This document shows, piece after piece, positions 43,026 through 52,568 of a DNA stretch of 64,000 nt. Every line of letters begins with the position of its first letter. The stretch's first letter is position 1. Under the pieces are notes generated by a model. It ran no database searches. It was given only the letters and a program-made list of their open reading frames with translations, and was not told the origin of the DNA. The translations under genes and the position numbers were made by a program. Origin of the DNA: Oscarella lobularis (Eukaryota; Porifera; Homoscleromorpha; Homosclerophorida; Oscarellidae); the NCBI RefSeq assembly GCF_947507565.1, contig NC_089184.1, forward strand, positions 2,170,001 through 2,234,000, given 5' to 3'.

Positions 43026-43458
43026 CTATGTAATCATAGATGTATGTAATGATGAGTCGTTTACCGCGCGCCATATCTTAGCGCGCCTGAGCAAAAGATT
43101 GTAAGCTGTCGGTTGGCGAGTTTTGAGAGCTGCTTTGGTCAATATTTGCGTCTTTCGCGTCATTCTAAGCTAATTCCTTTCCGTTTGACATGGTATTTTC
43201 GATGAGGACACGTTCTGTTCCGCTGACATGCTTTCGGTAGCATACCCAAGCTCTCGCTCGGCTAATAGCAAAATACTTTCGTGCGGGAAAGAGATATGAT
43301 ATCATTCTATACTATTTAACTCGTTTTCACGGCTATCGCATAAGGTACGTCTTTGCTATGCTCATCTCCGCAATTCCTTCAAAATATGCATTCTCTTACG
43401 TTAATGTTAGTCTTAGAACACTCAAAAGACATCTGAAAATGATGCATCTTTATAAGCG
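43026..43458. other. no gene recognised
   Basis: Left flank of the gypsy element. No open frame with recognisable content. Confidence 0.4.
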
Positions 43459-43462
43459 CAAG

Positions 43463-43644
43463 TGTAGCAGGCGTAGATAAAAAGTCACGTGACTATAAGG
43501 AGAGGATATAATTAGCTAGATATAAGAAAATAAAGAGTCTTTGCTCACGACTCGAGAGGACAGCAACACAACGCATCGGAAACTCTTTCATCTTTTGCTC
43601 GCGCTTTTCGCCTCGCTCGCACCGCTCGCCTCACCTGCGTCACA
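43463..43644 (+). repeat. 5' LTR
   Basis: A 182-bp LTR bounded by TG and CA. A TATAATT/AGATATAAGAAAATAAAG stretch in its middle may include the promoter and polyadenylation signal (AATAAA). It matches 48850-49030. Confidence 0.93.
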
Positions 43645-43666
43645 TTAGTGTCAGGAGTGGGATCCC
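43645..43666 (+). other. primer binding site (tRNA-Leu type)
   Basis: TGTCAGGAGTGGGAT, one short gap after the LTR, is complementary to the 3' end of animal tRNA-Leu. It would prime minus-strand DNA synthesis. The first bases (TTA) do not match the CCA end perfectly. Confidence 0.7.
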
Positions 43667-43669
43667 CAG

Positions 43670-45256
43670 ATGGACGGGGACGGCGGCGGTGGAGACGGAG
43701 ACGGCGGCGGTGGTGACGGAACGGTTCGGGAAAGTGGGAAGGCGGTGGTGAAGCCCCAATCGTTCGCGAACGGCGACATCGAAGACTGGATACAGCACTA
43801 CGAGTTGTGCTGTCGAGCGAACAGGTGGGAAGCCAACGATGGTCTCAAATTACTAACGATGGCGACGCATTTCCGTGGGAGAGCTCTTGCGGTCTATTCG
43901 CGTCTACGCGACGCGGATAAGGCGACGTACCCGGCGTTGAAAACAGCGATGATTCGTGCGTTTGCGCCCGATACCGCCGAGAGGCGTCGACTCGCGCATC
44001 AGCAGTACGTCAGCCGAAGGTGGAAGAGCGGCGAGTCCATGGAAGAATGTGCGCGTGCCCTCGAGCGTCTGCTGGACAAGGCGATGCCGGGAATCACCGA
44101 AGCGAACAGACACCGCGAGTTGATTACGAAGTTCTCGGAGTTGATGTCTCCGGAAGTGGCGTACCAGCTGTCTCTTCAAACGTTCGCGACGTTCGAAGAA
44201 TGTCTAATGCGAGCGCAAGAACTGGATTTATTGCAGTCGCGTTTGCGACAACACCGCGTCGGCATGGTGAGCGAGCGCGCCGATCGCCAAGAAGAAGAAA
44301 TTCGAAGTTTACGAAGACGAATCGCGGAGTTAGAAGCAGGACGACCGCGCAGAGAAGGTCCGCGCGACAACGCAGCTGAGGAAGCAACACCGTCGACGGG
44401 GCGAGCATTGCCACGAGGGCAAGGAAGGCGATGTTTTGGCTGCGGCGAAATCGGACACCTGCGGCACGAGTGCCCCAAAGTGGAAGCCCGTGAGAAGAGG
44501 GCGGGGCCCTGTTTTGAGTGCGGAGAAATGGGCCACTTGGCCCGAGATTGTGAAGAAGGAGATCGTCGCGGGGGCGCCGAGTCCCAAGTTCGCGCGGCGG
44601 AGAGAGGTCGCGGGGGCGCAGAGTCCCGAGTTAGCGCGACAAGTCGAGAAGTGCGGGAAGTTCGCGGCAGAGGAGGTCGCGGGCGTGGCACGCGAGTGTG
44701 GGATGGCTCCAGAGGAGGAGCATCCGGAAGTCGAAACCGGGGAGGCAGAGGAGGCTCCCGAGTCGGTTTAGTGCGTGAAACGGACGACGAAATGTACGAT
44801 GAAATGTACGACGAAATGTACGACGAAATGTATGATGAAGTGTATGATGAAGAGTACGGCGAATCACCTTACGGCGGTGGACGGTATCGCGCGGGAGGTC
44901 GCATAGCTGGCGTTGATGGCTCCCTTACAGTGCGCGGAGAAATAGACGGAGAGGTGGATCTCCTAGTGGACACAGGCGCGAAAGTCTCCTTAATTCCCAA
45001 AGCGTTTGCCGAAGCGGTCAAAGGATTGAGTCAGCGGGTGGTGGAAGACGACGGGAGGAGTGGCCTGCACGCTGTGAACGACGTGCCCCTTGACGTAATG
45101 GGTCGCGTGCGGGTGAATGTTCGCCTGGGATCGTGGGAAACTTGGCACGTGTTCTACGTCGCTGAGTTGGGTTCCGATACGCGTCCTATCTTAGGATTCG
45201 ATTTCTTACGTCAATACAAAATGTCCATACAAACGGGAACGGACACGCTTGTTTGA
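43670..45256 (+). CDS. Gag-protease of the Ty3/gypsy element
   Basis: The 528-aa frame starts with a Gly/Asp-rich segment, then the capsid-like region (GDIEDWIQHYELCCRANRWE) and a coiled segment with Glu/Arg. Two CCHC zinc knuckles follow, CFGCGEIGHLRHEC and CFECGEMGHLARDC, then a Gly/Arg-rich stretch, five YDEM repeats, and an aspartic protease with VDLLVDTGAKVSLIP as active site. Gag packages the RNA and the protease matures the polyprotein. The frame ends at TGA 45254-45256. The pol frame is in the same phase beyond it, so protease is joined to Gag rather than to Pol. Confidence 0.92.
   Translation: MDGDGGGGDGDGGGGDGTVRESGKAVVKPQSFANGDIEDWIQHYELCCRANRWEANDGLKLLTMATHFRGRALAVYSRLRDADKATYPALKTAMIRAFAPDTAERRRLAHQQYVSRRWKSGESMEECARALERLLDKAMPGITEANRHRELITKFSELMSPEVAYQLSLQTFATFEECLMRAQELDLLQSRLRQHRVGMVSERADRQEEEIRSLRRRIAELEAGRPRREGPRDNAAEEATPSTGRALPRGQGRRCFGCGEIGHLRHECPKVEAREKRAGPCFECGEMGHLARDCEEGDRRGGAESQVRAAERGRGGAESRVSATSREVREVRGRGGRGRGTRVWDGSRGGASGSRNRGGRGGSRVGLVRETDDEMYDEMYDEMYDEMYDEVYDEEYGESPYGGGRYRAGGRIAGVDGSLTVRGEIDGEVDLLVDTGAKVSLIPKAFAEAVKGLSQRVVEDDGRSGLHAVNDVPLDVMGRVRVNVRLGSWETWHVFYVAELGSDTRPILGFDFLRQYKMSIQTGTDTLV
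45254..45256 (+). other. in-frame TGA between gag-protease and pol
   Basis: From this TGA the downstream codons stay open in the same phase through the pol start at 45296 to 48274. The arrangement could be read by stop-codon readthrough, as in gammaretrovirus-like elements, or could be a simple nonsense mutation of a single polyprotein. A single copy cannot decide between these. Confidence 0.7.
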
Positions 45257-45295
45257 GGCGATCACTCCGTACCGACGCACGCTGCTGATGACGAC

Positions 45296-48274
45296 ATGAT
45301 CGTAGTCCTCCGAGACGACGTCAAATCCGACGGAATGGAATGCAAGACGGTAATCGGCGAAATACGGCGGAGAGGAATGCCTGAGCCCGTACGGGATCGC
45401 TCGCAACCGTTCATGTTGGAGCCGAGCGCCGAGTTGATGGATCGTCAAGGCGTACTTGTTGGAAGAGGCGTAACGACTTTGCGATCTAGGGGAATTCCCG
45501 TCGAGATTCTGTTTCCGGCCGGCTCACGAGACCTGCCAAGAGGTACGGTCGTGGGGCGTTTAGAAGCAGTGCGGATTGTTAAAGGAGCGACACTGGCGAA
45601 GCAAGGAGTACGAAAGGTACAGACATTCAGCGCGGAAGATGACGAAAAGTTCCTGACGCTTTTCGATCTCGAGGAAACTTGGCGTTTACCAAAGGCGCAA
45701 CCAAAAGAGTTGCACCGGCTTTTGCTGAGGAATCGGAAAGTGTTTTCCACGGGACCCGACGATATCGGCCGAACGGATGTGGTGACGCATCAAATCGACA
45801 CCGGAAGTGCACACCCAATTAGGCAACCGGCTCGACGGCTGCCACATGCGATGAGGGAAGAAGTCGACCAGCAGGTGGAAGACATGCTTCGTAACGGAAT
45901 CATTCAACCGAGCTCTAGTCCGTGGTCTGCACCGGTCATTCTCGTTCAAAAGAAAGACGGTACGTATCGCTTTTGCGTTGACTACAGAGCCCTTAACGAG
46001 GTCACGGTCCGTGACTCGTACCCGTTACCCCGTATTGACGAGACGCTGGAATCGCTGGGAGGAGCGGAGTACTTTTCCACATTGGATATGGCGTCCGGAT
46101 ATTGGCAAGTTCTGATGCGTAAGTTGGACAAGGAGAAAACAGCGTTCACAACGGGAAGAGGACATTACGAATTCAATGTTATGCCTTTCGGACTCACCAA
46201 TGCGCCCGCAACTTTTCAGCGCCTAATGGAATACGTGTTGGCAGGGCTGCAATGGGAACATTGTCTCATCTATCTTGACGATATAATCGTATTTGCAAAA
46301 TCCTTCGAGGAACAGCTGGAGAGGCTACAAGAGGTACTAGATTGTCTTTATGAAGCTGGATTAAAATTGAAACCTTCCAAATGCCATTTGGTGAAGTCGA
46401 AAGTCGATTTTCTTGGACACGTCGTGTCACGAAACGGGTTATCAGTTGACCCTAGGAAAGTTGAAGCCATTACAAAATATCCAAGGCCGCAGAATCTAAC
46501 ACAGCTGAGGCAATTTCTAGGACTATCCGGTTACTATCGGCGGTTCATTAAAAATTATTCTACGATCGCGGCAGCGCTATTCCGACTGGAACGGAAAGAA
46601 GTTAAATGGGACTGGACCGAAGCTTGCGATAGCGCCTTTGAGTCACTGAAACAACGGCTGGTAGAAGCTCCCATATTGGCGTTCCCCAGATTCGATTTGC
46701 CCTTTTCCGTGGCGACGGACGCCAGTGGAGTTGGAGTAGGGGCCACGCTATCCCAAGTGCATGAAGATGGAGGAGAGCGAGTGGTAGCGTACTGGAGTCG
46801 GGCGCTTCGTCCCCGCGAACAGAACTATTCAGTGACGGTACGAGAGGCTTACGCTCTGGTATGGGCAGTTACACATTATCGACCTTACCTACTGGGGCGT
46901 CGCTTCAAGTTAATAACGGACCATTGTCCGCTGACGTGGCTAAAGACGATTAAAGACCCTAAAGGGCGATTAGCGAGGTGGATTCTCATACTAAGTGAAT
47001 TCGATTGGGACATCGAATACAAGCCGGGGAGGAAGCACTCGCAAGCGGATGCACTTTCAAGACAACCATTACCTCCTGATGAGGAAGAAACGGAAGTGGA
47101 AAAACGAGTGGAAGAATTGGTCGGAATAATACGTCTGAATCCAGCCTGGACGTCGGAAGAGTTGGCGGACCTGCAGCAGAATGACGTTTTAATCGGGCTC
47201 GTGCTAGAGAATTTTCCAGCGAAACCTCCGTTGACGGCGGCTAGCCAGAGTAATTTGCGATTGGCTGCCATGAGGAAGGTTTGGCACCAGCTGGCACTAG
47301 ACGACGGCGTGCTGTATCGATTTGTTAAAGATGAAACCGGGGACGAAAGACAGCTTTTGGTTGTCCCGAAGGAACTACAAAGTGAAGTCTTGAGACTGGC
47401 TCACGAAGTAAGCGGTCATTTCGGAGTGGAGAAAACACTAGCACGTGTGAAGGAAGGATTCTGGTGGCCGGGGTATACACGCGCGGTTGAGGAATGGGTA
47501 GCAGCCTGTGGACCCTGTGCGCGGAAGAAGGCTCGTACTCGCCAGCGAGTAGTTCCCTTACACACTATGCCTGTGGGAAGACCGTTCGAGACACTTGCAA
47601 TGGACTTTGTAGGTCCGGTGCCTGAAACGGAGAGACGCCACAAAAACATATTGGTCGTGACGGATTACTATACAAAATGGGTGGAAGCGTTCCCAACGAG
47701 GGATCAACAAGCGGTTACGGTGGCTAAGCTGCTAGTGAATGAAATCTTCGCGCGTTTCGGTATGCCGACGACGCTTCATAGTGACCAGGGAAGAAATTTC
47801 GAGTCGTCTGTGATAAAAGAAGTATGCAAACTGTTGAGGATTAATAAGTCGAGAACCACGGCTTACCACCCACAAGGCGACGGATTGGTTGAACGGTTCA
47901 ACAAGACCATGGTAGAATCCCTTACTAAGTACGTGCACCAGAATCCGAACAAATGGGATCTCTGGCTACCTCTCGTACTTATGGCATATCGTACGGCAGA
48001 ACACGCCTCGATTGGTCGAACACCGTTTGAATTGGTCTTTGGGCGTAAAGCTAGACTGCCGGCAGATGTTGAGTTTGGAACCCCAACGGCACCGCCGGTG
48101 CCAGTACCTGAATACGTTGAAGAGTTAGAAAAGAGGCATCGAGAATCCCGAGAGTTTGTGGAAGCCGAGCTTGCAATTACGATAGTCGACTTCAGGGTCA
48201 AGATGATTTTGAATTGGGACAGCGAGTGTGGCTTTACAAGCCGAAAGGATCTACTACGAAGTTTAGCCTGGTGA
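45296..48274 (+). CDS. Pol (RT, RNase H, integrase) of the Ty3/gypsy element
   Basis: The 992-aa frame contains, in order, reverse transcriptase (FCVDYRALNEVTVRDSYPLP, FSTLDMASGYWQV, LIYLDDIIVF), RNase H (FSVATDASGVGVGATLSQV and YKPGRKHSQADALSRQ) and integrase. The integrase has the HHCC zinc region (HEVSGHFGVEKTL, CGPCARKK) and core residues in LAMDFVGP, HSDQGRNFESS and PQGDGLVERFNKTM. All catalytic residues appear intact. Near 48183 the frame shifts: the alternative phase carries FELGQRVWLYKPKGS, the expected GPY/F-type integrase end, so the last 30 residues of the listed frame are spurious. The first in-frame ATG is used, although translation may come through the TGA. Confidence 0.92.
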   Translation: MIVVLRDDVKSDGMECKTVIGEIRRRGMPEPVRDRSQPFMLEPSAELMDRQGVLVGRGVTTLRSRGIPVEILFPAGSRDLPRGTVVGRLEAVRIVKGATLAKQGVRKVQTFSAEDDEKFLTLFDLEETWRLPKAQPKELHRLLLRNRKVFSTGPDDIGRTDVVTHQIDTGSAHPIRQPARRLPHAMREEVDQQVEDMLRNGIIQPSSSPWSAPVILVQKKDGTYRFCVDYRALNEVTVRDSYPLPRIDETLESLGGAEYFSTLDMASGYWQVLMRKLDKEKTAFTTGRGHYEFNVMPFGLTNAPATFQRLMEYVLAGLQWEHCLIYLDDIIVFAKSFEEQLERLQEVLDCLYEAGLKLKPSKCHLVKSKVDFLGHVVSRNGLSVDPRKVEAITKYPRPQNLTQLRQFLGLSGYYRRFIKNYSTIAAALFRLERKEVKWDWTEACDSAFESLKQRLVEAPILAFPRFDLPFSVATDASGVGVGATLSQVHEDGGERVVAYWSRALRPREQNYSVTVREAYALVWAVTHYRPYLLGRRFKLITDHCPLTWLKTIKDPKGRLARWILILSEFDWDIEYKPGRKHSQADALSRQPLPPDEEETEVEKRVEELVGIIRLNPAWTSEELADLQQNDVLIGLVLENFPAKPPLTAASQSNLRLAAMRKVWHQLALDDGVLYRFVKDETGDERQLLVVPKELQSEVLRLAHEVSGHFGVEKTLARVKEGFWWPGYTRAVEEWVAACGPCARKKARTRQRVVPLHTMPVGRPFETLAMDFVGPVPETERRHKNILVVTDYYTKWVEAFPTRDQQAVTVAKLLVNEIFARFGMPTTLHSDQGRNFESSVIKEVCKLLRINKSRTTAYHPQGDGLVERFNKTMVESLTKYVHQNPNKWDLWLPLVLMAYRTAEHASIGRTPFELVFGRKARLPADVEFGTPTAPPVPVPEYVEELEKRHRESREFVEAELAITIVDFRVKMILNWDSECGFTSRKDLLRSLAW

Positions 48275-48735
48275 ATGCTGGACCATACGAGATTTTGAGA
48301 TTGTATTCAAATGGAACGGCCGACGTTTGATTGTTGGAGCCTGGTTCGTCGAGGACGAAGGTGGAAAAAGTCCATCGCAATCGATTGGCCCACTGCACTC
48401 ATCCCCCTCGACAGGCGGAGGATCTGGAGGAGAGGGCCAGACCAAGGCGAAGGCTGAGAAGAGCCATTACCGAAGAGGCCGCCTACGATGCAGAGTGGGT
48501 GGCGGACGACACCGATGACGACGATGAGACGGCTGGAGATGTCGTCCGGGATCTACGAAGGATGTTCGAAGCAGGGGAGCGCGCTTCGGAGGAACCGGAG
48601 GAGCAGCTGAGGCAAGCAGTAGCTCAGGGTGGAGCGGGGGCTAGGCAGGAGACTCGCGTTAGGCCCGGTCGTGATCGTCGTCCCCCCGATCGTTTTGGCG
48701 ATTTTATCGCCTGGGGCGACTTGCAGCATCATTGA
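48184..48735 (+). pseudogene. displaced integrase C-terminus
   Basis: In the frame shifted relative to pol, this segment reads QRVWLYKPKGSTTKFSLVNA and GPYEILRLYSNGTADV. A TGA follows at about 48328-48330, then an open Arg/Glu-rich tail ending GRDRRPPDRFGDFIAWGDL. It is the natural end of the polyprotein, separated by one frameshift and one stop. Confidence 0.75.
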
Positions 48736-48836
48736 GTTCCTTCCTGCAGTAGTATTAGAATAATGAAAAACTCGCAGATCGCAGTTGCGAATTACTTTTT
48801 TGTGTTGTTGTAGTCGTGGTCGGGTCGACCAGACTT

Positions 48837-48849
48837 AACCGGGGAGGTA
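48837..48849 (+). other. polypurine tract
   Basis: The purine-rich sequence ACCGGGGAGGTA directly precedes the right LTR and would prime plus-strand DNA synthesis. Confidence 0.65.
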
Positions 48850-49030
48850 TGTAGCAGGCGTAGATAAAAAGTCACGTGACTATAAGGAGAGGATATAATT
48901 AGCTAGATATAAGAAAATAAAGAGTCTTTGCTCACGACTCGAGAGGACAGCAACACAACGCATCGGAAACTCTTTCATCTTTGCTCGCGCTTTTCACCTC
49001 GCTCGCACCGCTCGCCTCACCCGCGTCACA
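48850..49030 (+). repeat. 3' LTR
   Basis: A 181-bp copy of the left LTR with one single-base deletion and two substitutions. CAAG follows at 49031-49034. Confidence 0.93.
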
Positions 49031-49183
49031 CAAGCATGAATTAGCGCCTTTCGGGAACATAGTCAATGCAATTCGAGTACGTGTTTTCTTTCCCTCATAT
49101 TCTTTATTTGTGGAGTACATATTGTTGCTTTTCTCTAAAAGTCAGCTCTTAGAACGGCAAAGTGCGACATAGGTTACAGACAG

Positions 49184-50533
49184 ATGTGGAAGTGTCTGAA
49201 ATTGACTTGCGGTGGCAGAGTTCCAAGGTCAGTAAGAGTACGGCAATAAAAATGAATTTTTCATATTGTAACTACCAGTACTTCATTTAGAGACGTCGTA
49301 CGAAAGATCATGAGAGTTCTTGACCCCCATGGAGTTGATACCCGACGTCTACATCGATTTAGGCGTCGGCAATACTGCAGCAAGGTAACTTACGCGAGAG
49401 GTAATGGACATAAGTGATTAATGTCGCCAATGTGAAAGGGACCGAACTTTATCTGGCACGTCGACGGGTACGATAAACTTACGCGTTACGGCTTTCAGAT
49501 TCATGGACGCATAGACGGGTACAATGCATATATGCAGACGACAGCTACAGCTTTGTGATTTATAATCTGTAAAATTGCATGCTTGCAGGTACTCGCGACG
49601 AATCATTTGGCTGAAAGTGTTAAACAGCAATCATAGTCCACGATATGTGCTAAATGAATACATAACGTCTGTGGAAGCATTGCAATGTATGTCACGTTAT
49701 CAATATGAACGTCTATTCGTTGACAAAAGTTCGACTTCATCACAGATTGTCCCTCTATCATTCGATCTGACTGCGGAACAGAGAATGGAATGATGGCCAC
49801 CATTCACATGATGCAACGGCACAATGGAGCAGACGCATTTGCCGGACAGAGAAGTTACCAATACGGGAAATCTGTATATAACCAGAGGATCGAAGCGCTA
49901 TGGTCTGTCATGAAGCGTGAACTGACGCACTGGTGGAGAACGAAATTGGACGTAACCTACACAATGTCACTTATTTCAAATATTATACCATTATTTCAGG
50001 AGATGTGCACGCAAAATGGCCTTCACTTTGGAAATAATATAATGCGGTGAAAATAGTACTGTACGTAACGTTCCATAACCAAGTAAAGGCTGTTTGTTTA
50101 CAGCGATGCCATCCGTCTCATGTTGACCCCGCTGTTGCAACGTGATTTAAATGATTTTGCTTGGAGGTGGAATAGCCATTGGCTACGTCATGAAAGAAAT
50201 CACAGATCACAGAGGGGAGCTTGTCCTAACGATTTCTATTTAATTCCGGAATTGTATGGTAATCTTTTGTGTAATCGTCCCTTATTCGTCACCTATTCAC
50301 CTTTATGTTTACTAGGATCTACAGACTGCAAAAAGCCTACTGTTGAAAGAGTTCTAACGTATGGTGGAACACTCCTTGGAGGCGCAACGGATGCTGTCGG
50401 TGTTCCACAACCTCTAAGAAGTCTGGCTGACCGATTCCTTCGACGACGACAACTCACTTTAGACGACATTTTCACTCTGGACATCAACACGGCCATCGAA
50501 GTAGCTTTTGACTTTGCGTCATACGTAGTGTAA
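49184..50533 (+). CDS. intron-containing rve-integrase-like gene
   Basis: Seven segments (49184-49227, 49291-49384, 49439-49518, 49589-49686, 49746-49951, 50000-50046, 50104-50533) join at GT-AG sites and keep one frame of 332 residues without a stop. The protein shows RDVVRKIMRVLDPHG and GPNFIWHVDGYDKLTRYGFQ with the first catalytic Asp. GRIDGYSRRIIWLKV follows, then SIIRSDCGTENGMMAT with the second Asp, YNQRIEALWSVMKRE with the Glu, and RDLNDFAWRWNSHWLRHERN. This is the integrase-core family seen in many multicopy invertebrate and fish genes of transposon origin. Here the DDE residues and the splicing are preserved. The missing N-terminal HTH exons may have been displaced by the gypsy insertion just upstream. 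Domestication or an intron-bearing transposon are both possible. Confidence 0.8.
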
Positions 50534-52030
50534 GGCAGTGTTGCAACGAACGAATTGTGCAACATACATAATGCCCTAACAATCTTATGTGTCAAAAGAA
50601 TCATGCGCATGCGTGAAATCACCTTTTGTTTCCAGGATATACGGGCTTTTCTTTTCACGCGTTTTTTATTACCTTCTTCATTTCTTGCCCGTCTTACGAC
50701 CTCATCATCGTTCGAAATAGTACTACCCGCACCTACGCCTAGTTATGCCAGCTATTACGCAAGGGTTTTCATCTTCTAGCAAGTTTTCCAGTGACCTTCG
50801 AATACATGGCTGGCCGAAAAACCACGCAAGAACAGCTCATCATCAGCCTGGCCGACGGGAAGGTGACTGGCATCGAATCTGTACAGCAGATAGAAGAAAA
50901 TGATAGTACGCGTGCTGATATCATGACGTTTGTGGTACATATGAAGCTGACGATTATTACTACTTTTTGTAGTATCTGAGGCAATGGAGCTAGAACGGAT
51001 TCACCGACTGTACGCGGAGGAGGAGGAGGAGGAGGAGGAGCGCAATCAAGACCTTTGAGGAAAGGCATCACGGCTTCCTTAAAGAGACAGGCAAATGTAG
51101 CGAGCTCTTTGGACGAATCGGCAAAAGTCAGTTTTAAATTATGGTTTTATGGCGTGTCATAAATTATTTCTTGCTTATAGATGATAGAATTGCGATTGAT
51201 TCCTAGACGACTCAGAAAAAATAAAGGAACCCTAGATCTCTTTTTCATGGAAGGAGCAATCGATGACGTGCTTATCCACACATTTCACATGCCAGCCTCC
51301 GCTACGTATGAGGATTCGAAGAAAAAGGCTTGGACCGTTTTCTTTGCCGAAATTGCTAGAGAAGGTGGAGTAGACACCTAATTCTCAGGTATAGTAAATT
51401 TTCGGTCTAGTTGATATCATATTTTTCGTCTCTTTGTACTCTGTAGATGTTATGCTTTTCCAAGTCGTGCAGAGAAAGAACACTCGTCTATCTCAAAAAA
51501 TTATTAATCCAATTAAGGAAAAATCAGAATCATTCTCTCTGGGAGTTTTCAAACTACACTATTCCAAGAAAATTCCACTTATATATGCTACTCCACACAA
51601 AGGTTTAACTCATAAAACACGATATCCTCTATTTTTATTTACGGTTGGAAATAGAAGTTATGGACGTTATGGCCGTCGGCGGCTCTGGGGACGATGTAAG
51701 TGACGGCATGCCACTTACATTTTCAAGAGGCAAAGCCAAAGCTTACAGAGGGAAATCAAGTACACAATTTTCGTTATTGAGGCTCTAGGCACTTATTATG
51801 ACATTTTGGTGTAGTCCTGCCCAAGGCTGGCGACTCGAGGAAGAGAGGGTTGAACGTTCGTGAAAGTGACCACGAAGAGGGCGACAATGTAGTTGTTGAG
51901 ATTGACATCTAAGTGTCATACCGCCTGAAACGCTCTTCATCAGTCAGCGGCGGGAGTCATGAGTTGCCTACCATGAGCGTTGCACTCAAAATTGGTAAAT
52001 AATTCGTTTTTGCCTTTGCTTCTAATTGGT
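50534..52030 (+). other. possible exons upstream of the kinase gene
   Basis: Protein-like open stretches with plausible splice borders lie at 50788-50970, 51181-51381 (KNKGTLDLFFMEGAIDDVLI), 51450-51703 (LFQVVQRKNTRLSQKIINPI) and about 51830-51910. A GGA repeat at 51015-51038 encodes poly-Glu in one frame. I recognise no domain and cannot connect them, but they could form the N-terminal part of the kinase or a separate gene. Confidence 0.35.
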
Positions 52031-52568
52031 CTTTGCAGACAGAAATGACGTTACGTTGGATAAAATCCCATTGGTTAGGGCGCCTTTGGAGCCGTTTTTA
52101 GATCAAAGTATAAAAAGGCGACTGTTGCCGCAAAAGTAGTCACGATTCAGTCAAATTCTGTAAAGGAAGCCGAAATCTTAGCGTAAGTAAATATCATTGA
52201 TTTTTTTGAGAAAAATCCGATTTTCTATTAGTGTGCTTAACCATCCAAATATTGTGCGATTTTTTGGCTACGTCGATCACGCTGACGGTATTATCCTCAT
52301 CACAGAACTTGTTCCTGGCTCATCGTTGGGAAAATTGTTGATTGACTATTCGAAGGTTTGTATAAAATTATTCTCATGTCATAATAAATATTCTTGCTTT
52401 GTAGGCGCTCCCGCAGTCAAAGAAGAAATCTATTGCTCAAGAAATCTGCGTGGAACTTGCGTACACGCATGGTATGAAGATAATTCATTTCGATGTCAAG
52501 CCGTCTAACATTCTTGTAAGACTGTTGTTCTTCTTTGGCTTCAAATTTTGTGAAGGGATTGTTTAGAA

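Larger units (their letters stand above)
43463..49030 (+). mobile_element. Ty3/gypsy LTR retrotransposon (young copy)
   Basis: Two nearly identical LTRs (43463-43644 and 48850-49030) begin TGTAGC, end GTCACA and differ by one indel and two substitutions. The flanking 4-bp sequence CAAG is duplicated (43459-43462 and 49031-49034). Inside are a tRNA-Leu-like primer site, a gag-protease frame, a pol frame with RT, RNase H and integrase, and a purine-rich tract before the right LTR. The 5.57-kb element must have inserted recently, yet its integrase end carries a frameshift and a stop. Confidence 0.95.

Noticed and set aside
45254-48330. TGA read as an amino acid (alternative code or selenocysteine)
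   Set aside because: TGA ends several otherwise complete frames here (P2X7-like gene, kinase), and there is no visible SECIS-like structure. Readthrough or mutation is simpler.
50769-51071. Minus-strand protein with poly-Pro
   Set aside because: It is produced by the GGA repeat on the other strand.
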